NCBI GenBank assembly: GCA_026126025.1
Contig: JAHCJZ010000015.1
Span: 1-44,197 of the forward strand
Direction of reading: 5' to 3'
Source: Bauldia sp.
GTDB taxonomy: Bacteria; Pseudomonadota; Alphaproteobacteria; Rhizobiales; Kaistiaceae
Length of the DNA stretch: 44,197 bases
The translations under genes were made by a program, and so were the position numbers. Below the pieces are notes generated by a model. The model saw only the letters and a list, made by a program, of their open reading frames with translations, had not been told where the DNA came from and made no database searches. Of the stretch, positions 9,141 through 16,475 are shown in pieces; position 1 is the stretch's first letter, and every line of letters starts with the position of its first letter.

Positions 9141-9159
9141 TAGCGTTATGTCTTTGTTG

Positions 9160-9208
9160 GAGCATGATCTTACCGAAAAGCCGGCATCCACTTTTTCGGA
9201 TCATGCTC
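9160..9208. repeat. Rhizobiales-type dispersed palindrome
   Basis: GAGCATGATC...CCGAAAA (9160-9179) is mirrored by TTTTTCGG.TCATGCTC (9192-9208). The element has the look of a small palindrome scattered between genes in Bradyrhizobium-like genomes. Its right end reaches into the stop codon of the following minus-strand ABC gene. Confidence 0.65.
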
Positions 9209-10011
9209 TACCCTTCGCCGGCGCGGCGCGTGACGCGCCATGGCACCACGGTGCGGTCGCCGTTCTCCTCGACCACCGCCGCCTCGACGCCGAACACGCC
9301 CGACAGGAGCCGCTGGTTGAGAATCGCGGCGGGAACGCCGTCGGCGACGACCTTGCCGCCGGCGACGACGAGCACGCGATCGGCGAAGCGCGCTGCCAGA
9401 GTGAGATCGTCGAGGACGGCGATCACGGCGACGCCGGCGTCGGCCTGGGCGCGCAGGATGTCGAGGATGACCAGCTGAAAGCGGGCGTCGAGGCCCGCGG
9501 TCGGCTCGTCGGTGAGGATGACCGGCGCGGCCACCGCGAGAACCCGCGCCAGCGCCACCCGCGCGCGCTCGCCCACGGAAAGCTCCGTCACGCGGCGCGT
9601 GGCCAGCGGCGCGAGCTCGGTCGCCGTGATCGCCTGCGCCACCGCCTCGCGGTCGGCCGCCGACAGCGACCCGCCCGCGGCGAAGCCGTGGGGGATGCGG
9701 CCGAGGGCGACGACCTCCTGCACCGGGACCGGCCAGTGGAACGTCGCGCCCTGCGGCAGGTAGGAGACCGCCCGGGCACGCGTGCGGCCGTCGAGATCGG
9801 TGATCGCGACGCCGCCGATCTGAAGCTCGCCCCATGACGGGACGATCCCGGCGAGGGCGCGGAGCATGGTGCTCTTGCCCGCGCCGTTCGGGCCGACGAT
9901 GGCGACGAACTCGCCCACGCCTACGCTGAGATCGACGTCGCGGAGAATCCAGCGGCCGTCGATGCTGACGGCGAGGCCGCGCGCGGCAATGACGGGCGGG
10001 CCGTCCGTCAT
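9208..10011 (-). CDS. ABC transporter ATP-binding protein (FecE/FhuC/HmuV-type)
   Basis: This 267-residue ATPase powers import through the adjacent permease. Walker A GPNGAGKST is at residues 40-48, the Q-loop Gln at 87, the signature LSVGE at 144-148 (Val in place of the usual Gly), and Walker B VILTDEP with the following TAGLD D-loop at about 164-175. The spacing is that of the FepC/BtuD family that serves siderophores, heme or cobalamin. Its start codon overlaps the permease stop as ATGA (10008-10011), so translation is coupled. Together with the permease and the divergent binding-protein gene it makes a complete importer. The ligand cannot be read from the sequence, and I saw no cobalamin riboswitch. 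Confidence 0.92.
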   Translation of the reverse strand: MTDGPPVIAARGLAVSIDGRWILRDVDLSVGVGEFVAIVGPNGAGKSTMLRALAGIVPSWGELQIGGVAITDLDGRTRARAVSYLPQGATFHWPVPVQEVVALGRIPHGFAAGGSLSAADREAVAQAITATELAPLATRRVTELSVGERARVALARVLAVAAPVILTDEPTAGLDARFQLVILDILRAQADAGVAVIAVLDDLTLAARFADRVLVVAGGKVVADGVPAAILNQRLLSGVFGVEAAVVEENGDRTVVPWRVTRRAGEG

Positions 10012-11057
10012 GCGGACGCTCCCACCAGTTCGTGACGCCGCGCCAGGATCATGGCGATGAACACCGATCCGCCGAGCAATGCCGTGACGATCCCGACATT
10101 GACCTCATGCTGCGCCGGGATGAAGCGCACCACAAGGTCCGCGGCGAGGAGAAGCGCGGCGCCGGCCAGCGCGCCGGAGAAAAGGAGGCGGCCGGGGTCG
10201 TGGTGGACCAGCGGCCGCACCAGGAACGGCGCGACGAGGCCGACGAAGCCGATGCTGCCCGCGACCGCGACCGCCCCGCCAACGCCGGCCGCGACGCCCA
10301 CGACGACGCGGAGGCGGACATTGGCGACCGGGATGCCGAGGCTCGCCGCGACGTCGTCGCCGAGCGTCAGGGCGCGCAGCGCCTGCCGATCCCAGGCAAG
10401 GAGGATCCAGCTCAGGACGAGAAACGGAACGGCCATGCCGACATGCTGCAGGCTGCGGTCCTCCAGCGAGCCGAGGAGCCAGAAGGTGATCTCGGCGGTG
10501 CTGGTCTCCTCGGCGGCGAAGCTGATCGCCATGGCGATGCCGGCGGCGGCGACCGTCGAGATCGCAAGGCCGGCGAGAATCATGAGGATGATCCCGGTGC
10601 GCGGCGCACCGAGAAGCACGATGAGCGCGATCGGCAGGCCGGCGCCCAGCACCGCGACGAAGGGCAGGACCAGCGACAGCGCGTGGGCGAGGCCGAGCCC
10701 GATCGCCACGACCGAGGCAAACGCCGCGGCGGCCGGGGCGCCGAACAATGTCGGGGCGGCGAGCGGGCTGCGCAGGAGGCCCTGCAGAGTCGCCCCGGCA
10801 AGGCCGAGCGTGGCGCCGATGGCGAGGCCGAGCACGGCGCGCGGCAGGCGCAACTCGCGGACGATGAGATTGGTCAGCTCGTCCGACTGCCCGAGAAGCC
10901 CGGCGACCGCCCGTGCCGGCGACATGGCGACCGGGCCGAGGCAGAGCGAGGCGACGAAGAGGACGGCGGCCAGCAGCGCGAGCGGCAGCGCGGGCTGCTC
11001 TAGCAGCCATTCCACCGCCCCGGGGCGGTGAGGCCGGTCGTTGCCCGATGCCGACAT
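10008..11057 (-). CDS. FecCD family ABC transporter permease
   Basis: This 349-residue polytopic inner-membrane protein has around ten hydrophobic segments. It carries FecCD hallmarks: LRLPRAVLGLAIGATLGLAG and LQGLLRSPLAAPTLFGAPA near residues 68-107, and GSIGFVGLVAPFLVRPLVHHD near the C-terminal third. That last region is the cytoplasmic loop that contacts the ATPase. The family moves ferric siderophores, heme or vitamin B12. It is transcribed away from the binding-protein gene and overlaps the ATPase gene by 4 bases. Confidence 0.93.
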   Translation of the reverse strand: MSASGNDRPHRPGAVEWLLEQPALPLALLAAVLFVASLCLGPVAMSPARAVAGLLGQSDELTNLIVRELRLPRAVLGLAIGATLGLAGATLQGLLRSPLAAPTLFGAPAAAAFASVVAIGLGLAHALSLVLPFVAVLGAGLPIALIVLLGAPRTGIILMILAGLAISTVAAAGIAMAISFAAEETSTAEITFWLLGSLEDRSLQHVGMAVPFLVLSWILLAWDRQALRALTLGDDVAASLGIPVANVRLRVVVGVAAGVGGAVAVAGSIGFVGLVAPFLVRPLVHHDPGRLLFSGALAGAALLLAADLVVRFIPAQHEVNVGIVTALLGGSVFIAMILARRHELVGASA

Positions 11058-11138
11058 CCAGTCCTCACCGGCGAGCGGCCCAAGCCCGCGATGCCGAAAT
11101 GCTTGTCATATCGCAGCTTTAAGCCGTAGACGACCCTT

Positions 11139-12026
11139 ATGGCGTCTGCAACATCCACCCGGCGGCTTGGTTCACGGCTGGCCGGAAGTGCCCTTCTCTT
11201 CGCGGCGGTCCTCGCTGCGTCGTCGCCGGCAGCGGCGCAGCCGATCGTGCCGCCCCAGCGCATCGTTTCCATGGATATCTGCGCCGACCAGCTGCTGCTC
11301 GGCCTCGCGGACCGGTCGCAGATCGCCGCGCTTTCCGCCGATGCCGCCGATCGGTCGGTGTCGTTCCTCGCGAGCGCGGCCGAAGCCTTTCCGCACGATG
11401 TCTACAATGCCGAGGGCGCGATCAGCTACGATCCCGATCTCGTGCTGGTCGGGCCCGAGACCTCGGCGGCCGCGGTCGCGGCGCTCGAGCGGCTTGGCTA
11501 TCCCATCGCCGAGATCGGCCGGGTGCGGACGATCGACCAGGCGATCCGGCAGGTGACGGAGGTCGCGGCGCTCATCGGCCGGGAACAGGCGGGCGTCGAG
11601 TTGGTGGAGCTGATCGTCTCGGCGCGCGTCCAGGCAACGCGGGCCGATGTCGGCCTCACCGCGCTCTACTACACCGCCATGGGCGAGACGGCCGGCGACG
11701 ACACGCTGATCGCCGATTTGATGCGCGCGGTCGGTCTTTCCAACGCCGTGACACGGCTCGTCGGATCCGACGGCGGCCACCTGCCGCTCGAAAGGCTGGT
11801 GGCCGACCCGCCGGACTTTCTCATCGTGGCCAGGGCCGACCTGACCGGCGCCGACCGGGCCGCCGGCATCCTCGTCCACCCGGCCCTCGACCAGGTGCTG
11901 CCGCCGACGCGGCGGCTGGAGCTGCCGGAGCGGCTCACGGTTTGCGGCGGGCCGAGCCTGCCCGAGGCGATCCGCGTCCTCTACAACGAATATCGCCGGG
12001 TCACGCCGGTCCTTCAGCCGCGCTAG
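11139..12026 (+). CDS. ABC transporter periplasmic binding protein (Peripla_BP_2 family)
   Basis: This 295-residue exported binding protein has a signal peptide (hydrophobic stretch ending in SSPAAAQ, about residues 12-34). The mature part starts PPQRIVSMDICADQLLLGL, the class III binding-protein opening seen in BtuF/FepB/FhuD proteins. Two lobes are joined by a helix near RTIDQAIRQVTEVAALIGRE. It is divergent from the permease/ATPase pair across an 81-base gap that must hold both promoters. I saw no obvious Irr or RirA box there. The 3' end overlaps a frameshifted minus-strand gene by 26 bases. An iron-chelate or cobalamin ligand is plausible but not shown. Confidence 0.88.
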   Translation: MASATSTRRLGSRLAGSALLFAAVLAASSPAAAQPIVPPQRIVSMDICADQLLLGLADRSQIAALSADAADRSVSFLASAAEAFPHDVYNAEGAISYDPDLVLVGPETSAAAVAALERLGYPIAEIGRVRTIDQAIRQVTEVAALIGREQAGVELVELIVSARVQATRADVGLTALYYTAMGETAGDDTLIADLMRAVGLSNAVTRLVGSDGGHLPLERLVADPPDFLIVARADLTGADRAAGILVHPALDQVLPPTRRLELPERLTVCGGPSLPEAIRVLYNEYRRVTPVLQPR

Positions 12027-12269
12027 GCCCGTCGCCGCGCCGCGACCGCCATTTGCGCACCGTCCACACCGTGGCCTTGCGGTTGAAGCGCCGCACGGTT
12101 GCGTGGTCGACGGAGAGGACCATCAGCCCGGCCGGGATCATCCAGAAGCCGAGAACGGGAAGGAAGCCCGCCGTGCCGCCCGCGCGACCAGCGCCGCGCC
12201 GAGGCCGGTGCGGCCGAGGCGGCTGCGCGGCACCGCGATGCGTCGCCTGCCGAAGCGGACACTGGGCAT
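12001..12269 (-). pseudogene. frameshifted small inner-membrane protein
   Basis: Two minus-strand frames join into one recognisable small membrane protein. The first runs from ATG 12269: MPSVRFGRRRIAVPRSRLGR then TGLGAALVA. The second frame continues from about 12180: GGTAGFLPVLGFWMIPAG, then LMVLSVDHATVRRFNRKATV, and stops at 12001-12003. The GFLPVLGFWMIP-LVLSVD block is a familiar short proteobacterial membrane protein. Joining the frames needs removal of two bases (or gain of one) in a GCGCG run near 12180-12185. Either a real frameshift or a sequencing slip in the run explains it. Function unknown. Confidence 0.7.
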
Positions 12270-12347
12270 GCCGGAGGTCGCTCCCTATCTACGCCATACG
12301 CCCACCGACATGGGATGCGCCCGGCCCCGGCGCAACGCCTTTGACCC

Positions 12348-12376
12348 TTGGCAATGGAAGCGGGCCTTTGCTATAG
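12348..12376 (+). promoter_or_regulatory. predicted tRNA-Asn promoter
   Basis: -35 TTGGCA (12348-12353) and -10 CTATAG (12371-12376) are separated by 17 bases and end 24 bases before the tRNA. They fit the alphaproteobacterial housekeeping consensus. The rest of 12270-12400 shows no gene. Confidence 0.6.
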
Positions 12377-12400
12377 GCACGCCACGCCCGAGCGGCCTAT

Positions 12401-12476
12401 TCCCCGGTAGCTCAGTTGGTAGAGCATTCGACTGTTAATCGAATGGCCGCTGGTTCGAGTCCAGCCCGGGGAGCCA
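12401..12476 (+). tRNA. tRNA-Asn (GTT), integration site
   Basis: Complete cloverleaf: acceptor TCCCCGG/CCGGGGA, discriminator G, encoded CCA at 12474-12476. The anticodon GTT at 12434-12436 sits in the loop CTGTTAA. Everything to the left is chromosomal and everything to the right is accessory, with a recombinase gene running into the tRNA from the right. The tRNA 3' half is therefore the likely attachment site. The gene remains complete, as expected when an element restores the 3' end it interrupts. Confidence 0.95.
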
Positions 12477-14111
12477 ATTCGGAACGAAACTGCGAACGCC
12501 GTGCGCCGCAGTTTCCACTCCATAGTTTCCTCCAGACGCCACAAGCGTCTGGAGGAGCCTTGGCTTCGATCCCCTGATCCGAATTTCGTCAGCTCCGACC
12601 TCCACCCGCTGAACTAGCGCCTGGAGATGATGGCGCCGGAAACCGCCCTCTCGATCCCTGATCTTTTTGCGGGCCTCGACCCCAAACCGACGCAGCAGCT
12701 CCGGCGTCACGCGATTGTCGTCGCCCTCGCCACGGTTTTCGGCCCGGTCCGCATCTGCCCGTGCCGCGTCACGGATTCGCTTCAACTCGACAATCCGTCC
12801 CTTGAGGTTGGAATCGTCCATTTCAGCGAGACCATTCTCAATTGCCTCATACAGCCGAGTCAGCTTGGCTTCGGCGTCCGCCGCCTGCTTCCTCAGCTCG
12901 CTGATCCGCCCCTTCAGGCGTCCGGCGTGTTCCTCCCTGCGCTTAAGCAGGCCGGCGAGCAGCTCCTCAAGCCGCTCGGGCGCAAGAAGTCGCTCCTCCA
13001 GATGCGACACAACAATCGTATCCAGCTCGTCCATCGGGATCGTGCGGCCGCGGCACGCCGTCTTCCCCTGCCGTGCCGTCGTGCAGCAGGTGTAGTAGCG
13101 GTATTGGTCGCCCTTGCCGGAGGTACGGAGCGTCATCGCTCCCCCGCAGTCGGCACAGAAGCACACGCCACCGAGGAGCGTCCCGGCCGTCACGAACCGC
13201 GGGGCCTTCAGTTGCGGGCTGCGAGAGCGCATCACCGCCTGCACCTCAGCGAACTCCTCCTCGTCGATGATCGGCTCGACCGTCACGTCGACGATTTCGT
13301 CTTCGGACTTCTGCTCTCCTTTACGCTTCCCCGAGACGTTGAAGCGATGGCGGCCGATGTAGGTCTCCCTGGTCAGGATTTGGTGCACCGCCCCGACGCC
13401 CCAGCGCCCGCCGGTCTGCGTCCGGATACCACGCATGTTCAGATAATCGGCGATCTGGCGCGACCCCATTGGACCGTCGTCAGTGCCGATCCGTGCGAGG
13501 CGGAACATAAGCTGGACCGTCTCAACCTGTGCCGGATCAGGCTCGATCTTCTTTTTGGTCCTCGCGCCGCGTTGCTCGGCCGCTACGATTTTGTAGCCGA
13601 AGGGCGGCCGCGAGCCGTTCCAATAGCCCTGACGGGCGTTCTCCCGCATGGCCCGGAGCGTGTGCTTGGCATTCTCTTTCGACTGGTATTCATCGAACAA
13701 TGCCATGATCTGACGCATCATCACGCTCATAGGATCATCGCCGAGATCCTGCGTGATGGACGTGAGGCGGATACCGTTCTTCGCCAGTCGCCGGACATAG
13801 AATTCGAGCTGAAACTGATCGCGAAAGAAGCGCGAGAAGGAATGCACGATGATGAAGTCGAACGGCGCGGGCTTTTGTGCTCCGGCGTCCATCATCCGCT
13901 GAAACTCAGGTCGCCGGTCGTCTGTCGCCGATGCACCCGGCTCGACAAACTCGGCAACGACGGCAATGCCTTTCGCTTGGCAATAGGCTTGAAGTTGACG
14001 GCGCTGGTCCGGAATCGAAAGATCGTGTTCGGCCTGCCGGCCGGTCGAAACACGCAGATAGAGAGCGGCACGCCCCGGCGACGCCAAGGCGGGGGTCGCT
14101 TTGGCGTTCAT
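12435..14111 (-). CDS. serine recombinase, likely element integrase
   Basis: This 558-residue large serine recombinase has an N-terminal resolvase domain (residues 15-155) with nucleophile Ser22 in YLRVSTGRQ and the SFSRFFRD segment. A Recombinase domain follows (about 165-290: RPPFGY, GSRQIADYLN, LTRETYIG). Then comes a zinc ribbon (Cys319, Cys322, Cys342/343, Cys353) and a C-terminal coiled coil (about 395-460). These enzymes carry out directional integration and excision. The start is supported by GGGAGG six bases upstream. The last 13 residues (GLDSNQRPFD at the end) and the TAA stop are encoded by the antisense strand of tRNA-Asn, so the functional C-terminus may end before that tail. 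A small gene lies 21 bases upstream. Confidence 0.92.
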   Translation of the reverse strand: MNAKATPALASPGRAALYLRVSTGRQAEHDLSIPDQRRQLQAYCQAKGIAVVAEFVEPGASATDDRRPEFQRMMDAGAQKPAPFDFIIVHSFSRFFRDQFQLEFYVRRLAKNGIRLTSITQDLGDDPMSVMMRQIMALFDEYQSKENAKHTLRAMRENARQGYWNGSRPPFGYKIVAAEQRGARTKKKIEPDPAQVETVQLMFRLARIGTDDGPMGSRQIADYLNMRGIRTQTGGRWGVGAVHQILTRETYIGRHRFNVSGKRKGEQKSEDEIVDVTVEPIIDEEEFAEVQAVMRSRSPQLKAPRFVTAGTLLGGVCFCADCGGAMTLRTSGKGDQYRYYTCCTTARQGKTACRGRTIPMDELDTIVVSHLEERLLAPERLEELLAGLLKRREEHAGRLKGRISELRKQAADAEAKLTRLYEAIENGLAEMDDSNLKGRIVELKRIRDAARADADRAENRGEGDDNRVTPELLRRFGVEARKKIRDREGGFRRHHLQALVQRVEVGADEIRIRGSKPRLLQTLVASGGNYGVETAAHGVRSFVPNWLPGLDSNQRPFD

Positions 14112-14132
14112 GCGAGACCTCCCTTCACAAAT

Positions 14133-14375
14133 TCAGTTATTCGAACCCAACAGCTCGTCGAGGAGCGGGCCGAAATGGACCTCGAAAAGGTCCAGTTCAG
14201 CCTCGGTGACTGGTACGCGTGCGGGCCAATCGTCCGTGATCTCCATGCCGGATCGAGCGACCGCGGTTCGGCGCTGAACGCCACCTCTCTGAGGGCTTGT
14301 GCGCGGCTCGGGCGAGGCGTAGTCGAAGAAGTCGATGACTTCCGCTGAAGCGGGTTCTGCAGCCTTAACATCCAT
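14133..14375 (-). CDS. small acidic protein upstream of the recombinase
   Basis: An 80-residue ORF ends 21 bases before the recombinase start on the same strand, so the two are probably cotranscribed. The sequence is acidic, with VTEAELDLFEVHFGPLLDEL at the C-terminus, and shows no domain I recognise. An accessory role with the recombinase (directionality or regulation) is only inferred from position. An inverted repeat ATGTAC (14374-14379)/GTACAT (14411-14416) brackets its start region and may be an operator. The ribosome site is weak. Confidence 0.55.
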   Translation of the reverse strand: MDVKAAEPASAEVIDFFDYASPEPRTSPQRGGVQRRTAVARSGMEITDDWPARVPVTEAELDLFEVHFGPLLDELLGSNN

Positions 14376-14553
14376 GTACTCAAGATTGCACGAAATCGAG
14401 AAAAGAGCACGTACATCAACGCGTTGCGCCAGTTTCTACGGGCGCGAAATTGGCGGTGCCCGGCGCCTCTCGGCGCTCTTAGAGCAGGCTCTCGAACCCT
14501 GGAGGAGTGCAAAATCGCACAATTGGCGGGATTCCATGCTTGCCTGACAATCG

Positions 14554-14602
14554 CAATTGAACTTTCTGTTTTCATGGCCTATATCTATCACGACAATTGA
14601 AC
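14554..14602 (+). promoter_or_regulatory. toxin-antitoxin promoter with repeated operator
   Basis: The -35 TTGAAC (14557-14562) and -10 TATATC (14580-14585) are 17 bases apart. The sequence CAATTGAAC occurs twice, at 14554-14562 (over the -35) and 14594-14602 (just past the -10), 40 bases apart or about four helical turns. Each copy contains the palindrome CAATTG. This layout fits autoregulation by the downstream antitoxin. The rest of the 14376-14621 gap shows no gene. Confidence 0.5.
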
Positions 14603-14621
14603 CTATCCAAGGGATATCACC

Positions 14622-15308
14622 ATGGCGCCTACAGCTTCAGCCGGAAGTCGCCGCCGTAGTCGCGCCAGCCACTTCGGAGGAAACGCCACGTCCACCGGAG
14701 CTACGCGCAGCCGCCGCTCGGAGCCCGCTCCGAGCGAGGATCTTGTCGAGGCCTTTGTCCTTCGAACCGGCAGAGCTCTCGCGCGCATTGCCGAGCGCAT
14801 GCCACGTGAGCGCTTGTTGGCCGCCGTCGGCGCTTCGACCGACACGGACGTGCTGTTTAGCTCGCTGCGTGAAGCCGCCGCCATCGGAGCGGAAATCGAG
14901 CCGGATAGGCCCGATCCGCTTACGGAGGCATTTCTTCGCGGATCAGAGATGAAGCGCGAAATGCTGAAAGCGGAAGGCGGTGCACTCTCTGCGCAGCAGC
15001 TCGCGGAGCATCTAGGAATTACGGCGCAGGGCCTCGGCCGCAAGCGCGAGCGTAACCAGGTCTTCTGGCTCGACGTTGGAGACGGCTATGTCTACCCGGC
15101 CTTCCAGATCGGTAAAAACGGGCTGCTGCCCGGCATCCGGGAGGTGCTCGACGCCTTCACAGTTGATGACCCATGGATGCGCGTCAACTTCATGCTCACG
15201 GGCGATCAGCGCCTTGGCGGCAAGAGGCCGATCGATCAGCTTCGCAAGGGTAAGATCGAAGAAGTGGTGACGGCAGCGGCGGCCTACGGCGAACATGGCG
15301 CCGCCTAG
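14622..15308 (+). CDS. Xre/MbcA/ParS-like antitoxin
   Basis: This 228-residue protein has a basic Ser/Arg-rich N-terminus (about 1-35) and a helical middle. A helix-turn-helix-like segment lies at about 118-135 (LSAQQLAEHLGITAQGLGRK). The C-terminal part resembles the toxin-binding domain of Xre/MbcA/ParS antitoxins: WMRVNFMLTGDQRLGGKRP followed by IDQLRKGKIEEVV, like the 'W-L-x-x-N-x-x-L-G-G-x-x-P' pattern. Its 3' end overlaps the RES-domain gene by 14 bases, the standard arrangement of these pairs. It probably neutralises the RES toxin and represses its own promoter through the CAATTGAAC repeats. An AAGGGA site precedes the ATG. Confidence 0.8.
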   Translation: MAPTASAGSRRRSRASHFGGNATSTGATRSRRSEPAPSEDLVEAFVLRTGRALARIAERMPRERLLAAVGASTDTDVLFSSLREAAAIGAEIEPDRPDPLTEAFLRGSEMKREMLKAEGGALSAQQLAEHLGITAQGLGRKRERNQVFWLDVGDGYVYPAFQIGKNGLLPGIREVLDAFTVDDPWMRVNFMLTGDQRLGGKRPIDQLRKGKIEEVVTAAAAYGEHGAA

Positions 15309-15888
15309 TCCTGGTCCACTTCCGCCCGCCGATTTCGCCAGCCGCGAGCTACCTCTTGAAACGATCCCCGACGGCGCTCGCCTGATACGCGTCCATCGCA
15401 GCGAACTCGGGCCGCTCTTTTTCGGCTCGACAGGCGGCAATCGCTTCGATGATCCGGCAAAGAGCTATGGCGTCTGCTATCTGTCTACAACGCTTGAGGG
15501 TGCGTTCGCGGAGACTTGCCTGCGTAGCGTTGGCGCACGCTTTGTCGCCCTGACATTCCTGGAGGCGCGATCCTTCTCTGAGATAGAGGTGACCGCGCCC
15601 CTCCGCTTGGTCTCACTTCACGGCCCCGGTCTGGCGCAGCTCGGCGCGACGGGTGCCGTCACGAGCGGCCCTCATATCGTCGCCCAACAGTGGTCGCGAG
15701 CCATTCACGACCATCCTCTGGCGCCGGACGGCATCGCCTATCGCTCGAACCACGACAATGGCGAGATCTGCGTCGCGCTGTTTGAGCGCGCCGGTGATCG
15801 CATTGCTCCGGGCAATCCTCAGCCGATGACGATCGACCGTGTTCGATTGGCTGAGCTTCTCGCACGCTACAAGGTCGGTCTGGGATAG
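15295..15888 (+). CDS. RES-domain NAD+-degrading toxin
   Basis: This 197-residue RES domain protein shows R50 in the GGNRFDDP segment, Tyr63-Ser65 in CYLST, Glu73 in AFAET and Ser151 in YRSNHD. These correspond to the conserved Arg, Glu and Ser of the family. RES toxins (MbcT, ParT, Res of Res-Xre pairs) deplete NAD+ by phosphorolysis or hydrolysis, or modify a host enzyme, and stop growth. Overlap with the antitoxin gene implies translational coupling. In this position it may stabilise the island or act as an abortive defence. The family call is firm; the exact reaction is inferred. Confidence 0.88.
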   Translation: MAPPSPGPLPPADFASRELPLETIPDGARLIRVHRSELGPLFFGSTGGNRFDDPAKSYGVCYLSTTLEGAFAETCLRSVGARFVALTFLEARSFSEIEVTAPLRLVSLHGPGLAQLGATGAVTSGPHIVAQQWSRAIHDHPLAPDGIAYRSNHDNGEICVALFERAGDRIAPGNPQPMTIDRVRLAELLARYKVGLG

Positions 15889-15904
15889 GCGGGGGAACAT
15901 AGAA

Positions 15905-16402
15905 ATGAATTCTTCGACCAGCGCGGAACCGGTGGTCCGGTTCTTTACGTCCGGCCCGGAACTCCTCGCACGATCCCCCCGCCCGGGTCATCATCTCCTG
16001 CCAATGACGTTCGCGCTCATCATGTTCTCGTGGGCTGCGCCGGCACAGGCCGACCCGTGCGAGGGGCGCCTTCCTTCAGCGGCCGGGCAAAAATTTGAGG
16101 GCTTGATACGCTACGTTGGTGACGGCGACAGCCTCTGCGTTGGTCAGTCGCCGGACCCCCAGACCTGGATCGAGGTCCGGCTTGCCGACTTTGATGCGCC
16201 TGAGCTTCACGCTCCCGAAGGCCGTCGTGCAAAGATTCTACTTGAGCAGATCGCGTTCGGCCGCAGAGCGCAATGCGAGGCTCGCCACGGCCGGAGCGGT
16301 CGCGTCATCTCCCATGATCGAGTCATCGCAGTGTGTCGCCTGGATGGGCGGAGCATTGGGGACCTACTGAGGGAACGTCACGCGCCCCAAGGCGGGAATT
16401 GA
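15905..16402 (+). CDS. secreted thermonuclease-like protein
   Basis: This 165-residue SNase-family protein has a hydrophobic export segment (MTFALIMFSWAAPAQA, about residues 34-49). Starting instead at ATG 16004 would give a more usual signal peptide, but 15905 has the better ribosome site (GGGGGAA). The domain keeps the catalytic pattern: VRLADFDAPE (catalytic Arg and Asp), a following Glu in APEGRR, and HDRVIAVC with the second Arg. It is short and lacks the last helices of staphylococcal nuclease. It lies 16 bases after the RES toxin gene and could be cotranscribed. A periplasmic or extracellular DNA/RNA nuclease is likely; its role on the island is unknown. Confidence 0.75.
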   Translation: MNSSTSAEPVVRFFTSGPELLARSPRPGHHLLPMTFALIMFSWAAPAQADPCEGRLPSAAGQKFEGLIRYVGDGDSLCVGQSPDPQTWIEVRLADFDAPELHAPEGRRAKILLEQIAFGRRAQCEARHGRSGRVISHDRVIAVCRLDGRSIGDLLRERHAPQGGN

Positions 16403-16475
16403 CGCCTCGAGATCGTCACAGTGCCACTGAGTCGGCTTGGCTTTCTCTCCGCGGGCGATGTCTCAGGCAGCCCGA

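Noticed and set aside
11058-11138. Cobalamin riboswitch or iron box in the ABC divergent region
   Set aside because: The 81-base gap is too short for a cobalamin riboswitch and no Irr or RirA-type site is evident.
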